A stretch of 64,000 bases of DNA from Flavobacteriales bacterium (lineage in GTDB: Bacteria; Bacteroidota; Bacteroidia; Flavobacteriales_D; Parvicellaceae), in NCBI GenBank assembly GCA_025210295.1, contig JAOASC010000048.1, positions 1 to 64,000 on the forward strand, read 5' to 3'. A model generated the notes under the pieces. The model was not told the DNA's origin, searched no databases, and saw only the letters and a list, made by a program, of their open reading frames with translations. Both the position numbers and the translations under genes were made by a program. The number at the start of each line of letters is the position of its first letter. Position 1 is the first letter of the stretch. This document shows positions 63,979 to 64,000 of the stretch, one piece after another.

Positions 63979-64000
63979 ATGAAATTAGCCAAATTAATAT
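63979..64000 (+). CDS. Possible start of another gene, cut by the window end
   Basis: An ATG followed by six sense codons (MKLAKLI) and a partial codon up to the edge. It looks like the beginning of a signal peptide, but seven codons are not enough to be sure. Confidence 0.3.

Overview
The window comes from an AT-rich member of the Bacteroidota, most likely the Flavobacteriales. The evidence is two secreted proteins with type IX (Por) secretion C-terminal sorting tails, a lysyl-tRNA synthetase with a C-terminal extension, LytS/LytTR-type signalling, an almost complete lack of Shine-Dalgarno sequences, and repeated use of the Bacteroidetes -7 promoter element TAnnTTTG a short way upstream of starts. 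I saw no rRNA, tRNA, CRISPR array, insertion sequence or prophage.

Layout. 1-1361: 5' part of a secreted coiled/TPR-like protein with near-identical 180-bp tandem repeats. 1641-3356: lysS. 3420-6985: a LytTR regulator and a beta-propeller LytS-type kinase. 7265-9325: a seven-repeat SBBP protein exported by T9SS. 9417-28986: one long minus-strand Wzx/Wzy-type exopolysaccharide (EPS) locus, followed upstream by a signalling module. 29170-32696: an M3 peptidase and a T9SS FG-GAP protein. 33011-38295: a minus-strand group (MORN protein, TPR lipoprotein, sugar nucleotidyltransferase, dUTPase, second flippase). 38464-44806: YraN, Mfd, Rho and small proteins. 44810-53867: a thioredoxin-like protein, an unlisted 32-residue membrane peptide, GH3-like protein, YidD, ACMSD, metallophosphoesterase, M1 peptidase and envelope proteins. 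53955-59603: CotH-like protein, orphan TPR-LytS kinase and small envelope proteins. 59648-63872: Cj0069-like ATP-grasp protein, dihydrolipoyl dehydrogenase, Lgt.

The most interesting part is 9.4-29.1 kb. The EPS genes (initiating phosphoglycosyltransferase, four GT4 glycosyltransferases, Wzx, Wzy, Wzc-like tyrosine kinase, Wza-like lipoprotein, and a three-module APH/nucleotidyltransferase/thymidylate-kinase-like protein) sit directly beside a complete putative nitric-oxide phosphorelay: H-NOX sensor, PAS hybrid histidine kinase, HPt protein and NtrC-type sigma54 activator. Reading the four intergenic gaps of this locus, I find a shared inverted repeat TTCCC-N5-GGGAA. In three units it is centred 130-132 bp before the start codon and 82-86 bp before a TTGGC element resembling a sigma54 -24 box. 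A degenerate copy precedes the activator operon. All four units also carry a C-rich leader just before the start codon. Together these suggest that the phosphorelay directly drives EPS production, with NO as the probable input. A membrane-anchored single receiver domain and a degenerate receiver-like protein head the main EPS operon and may act as local outputs. The motifs were found by eye; function and statistics are untested.
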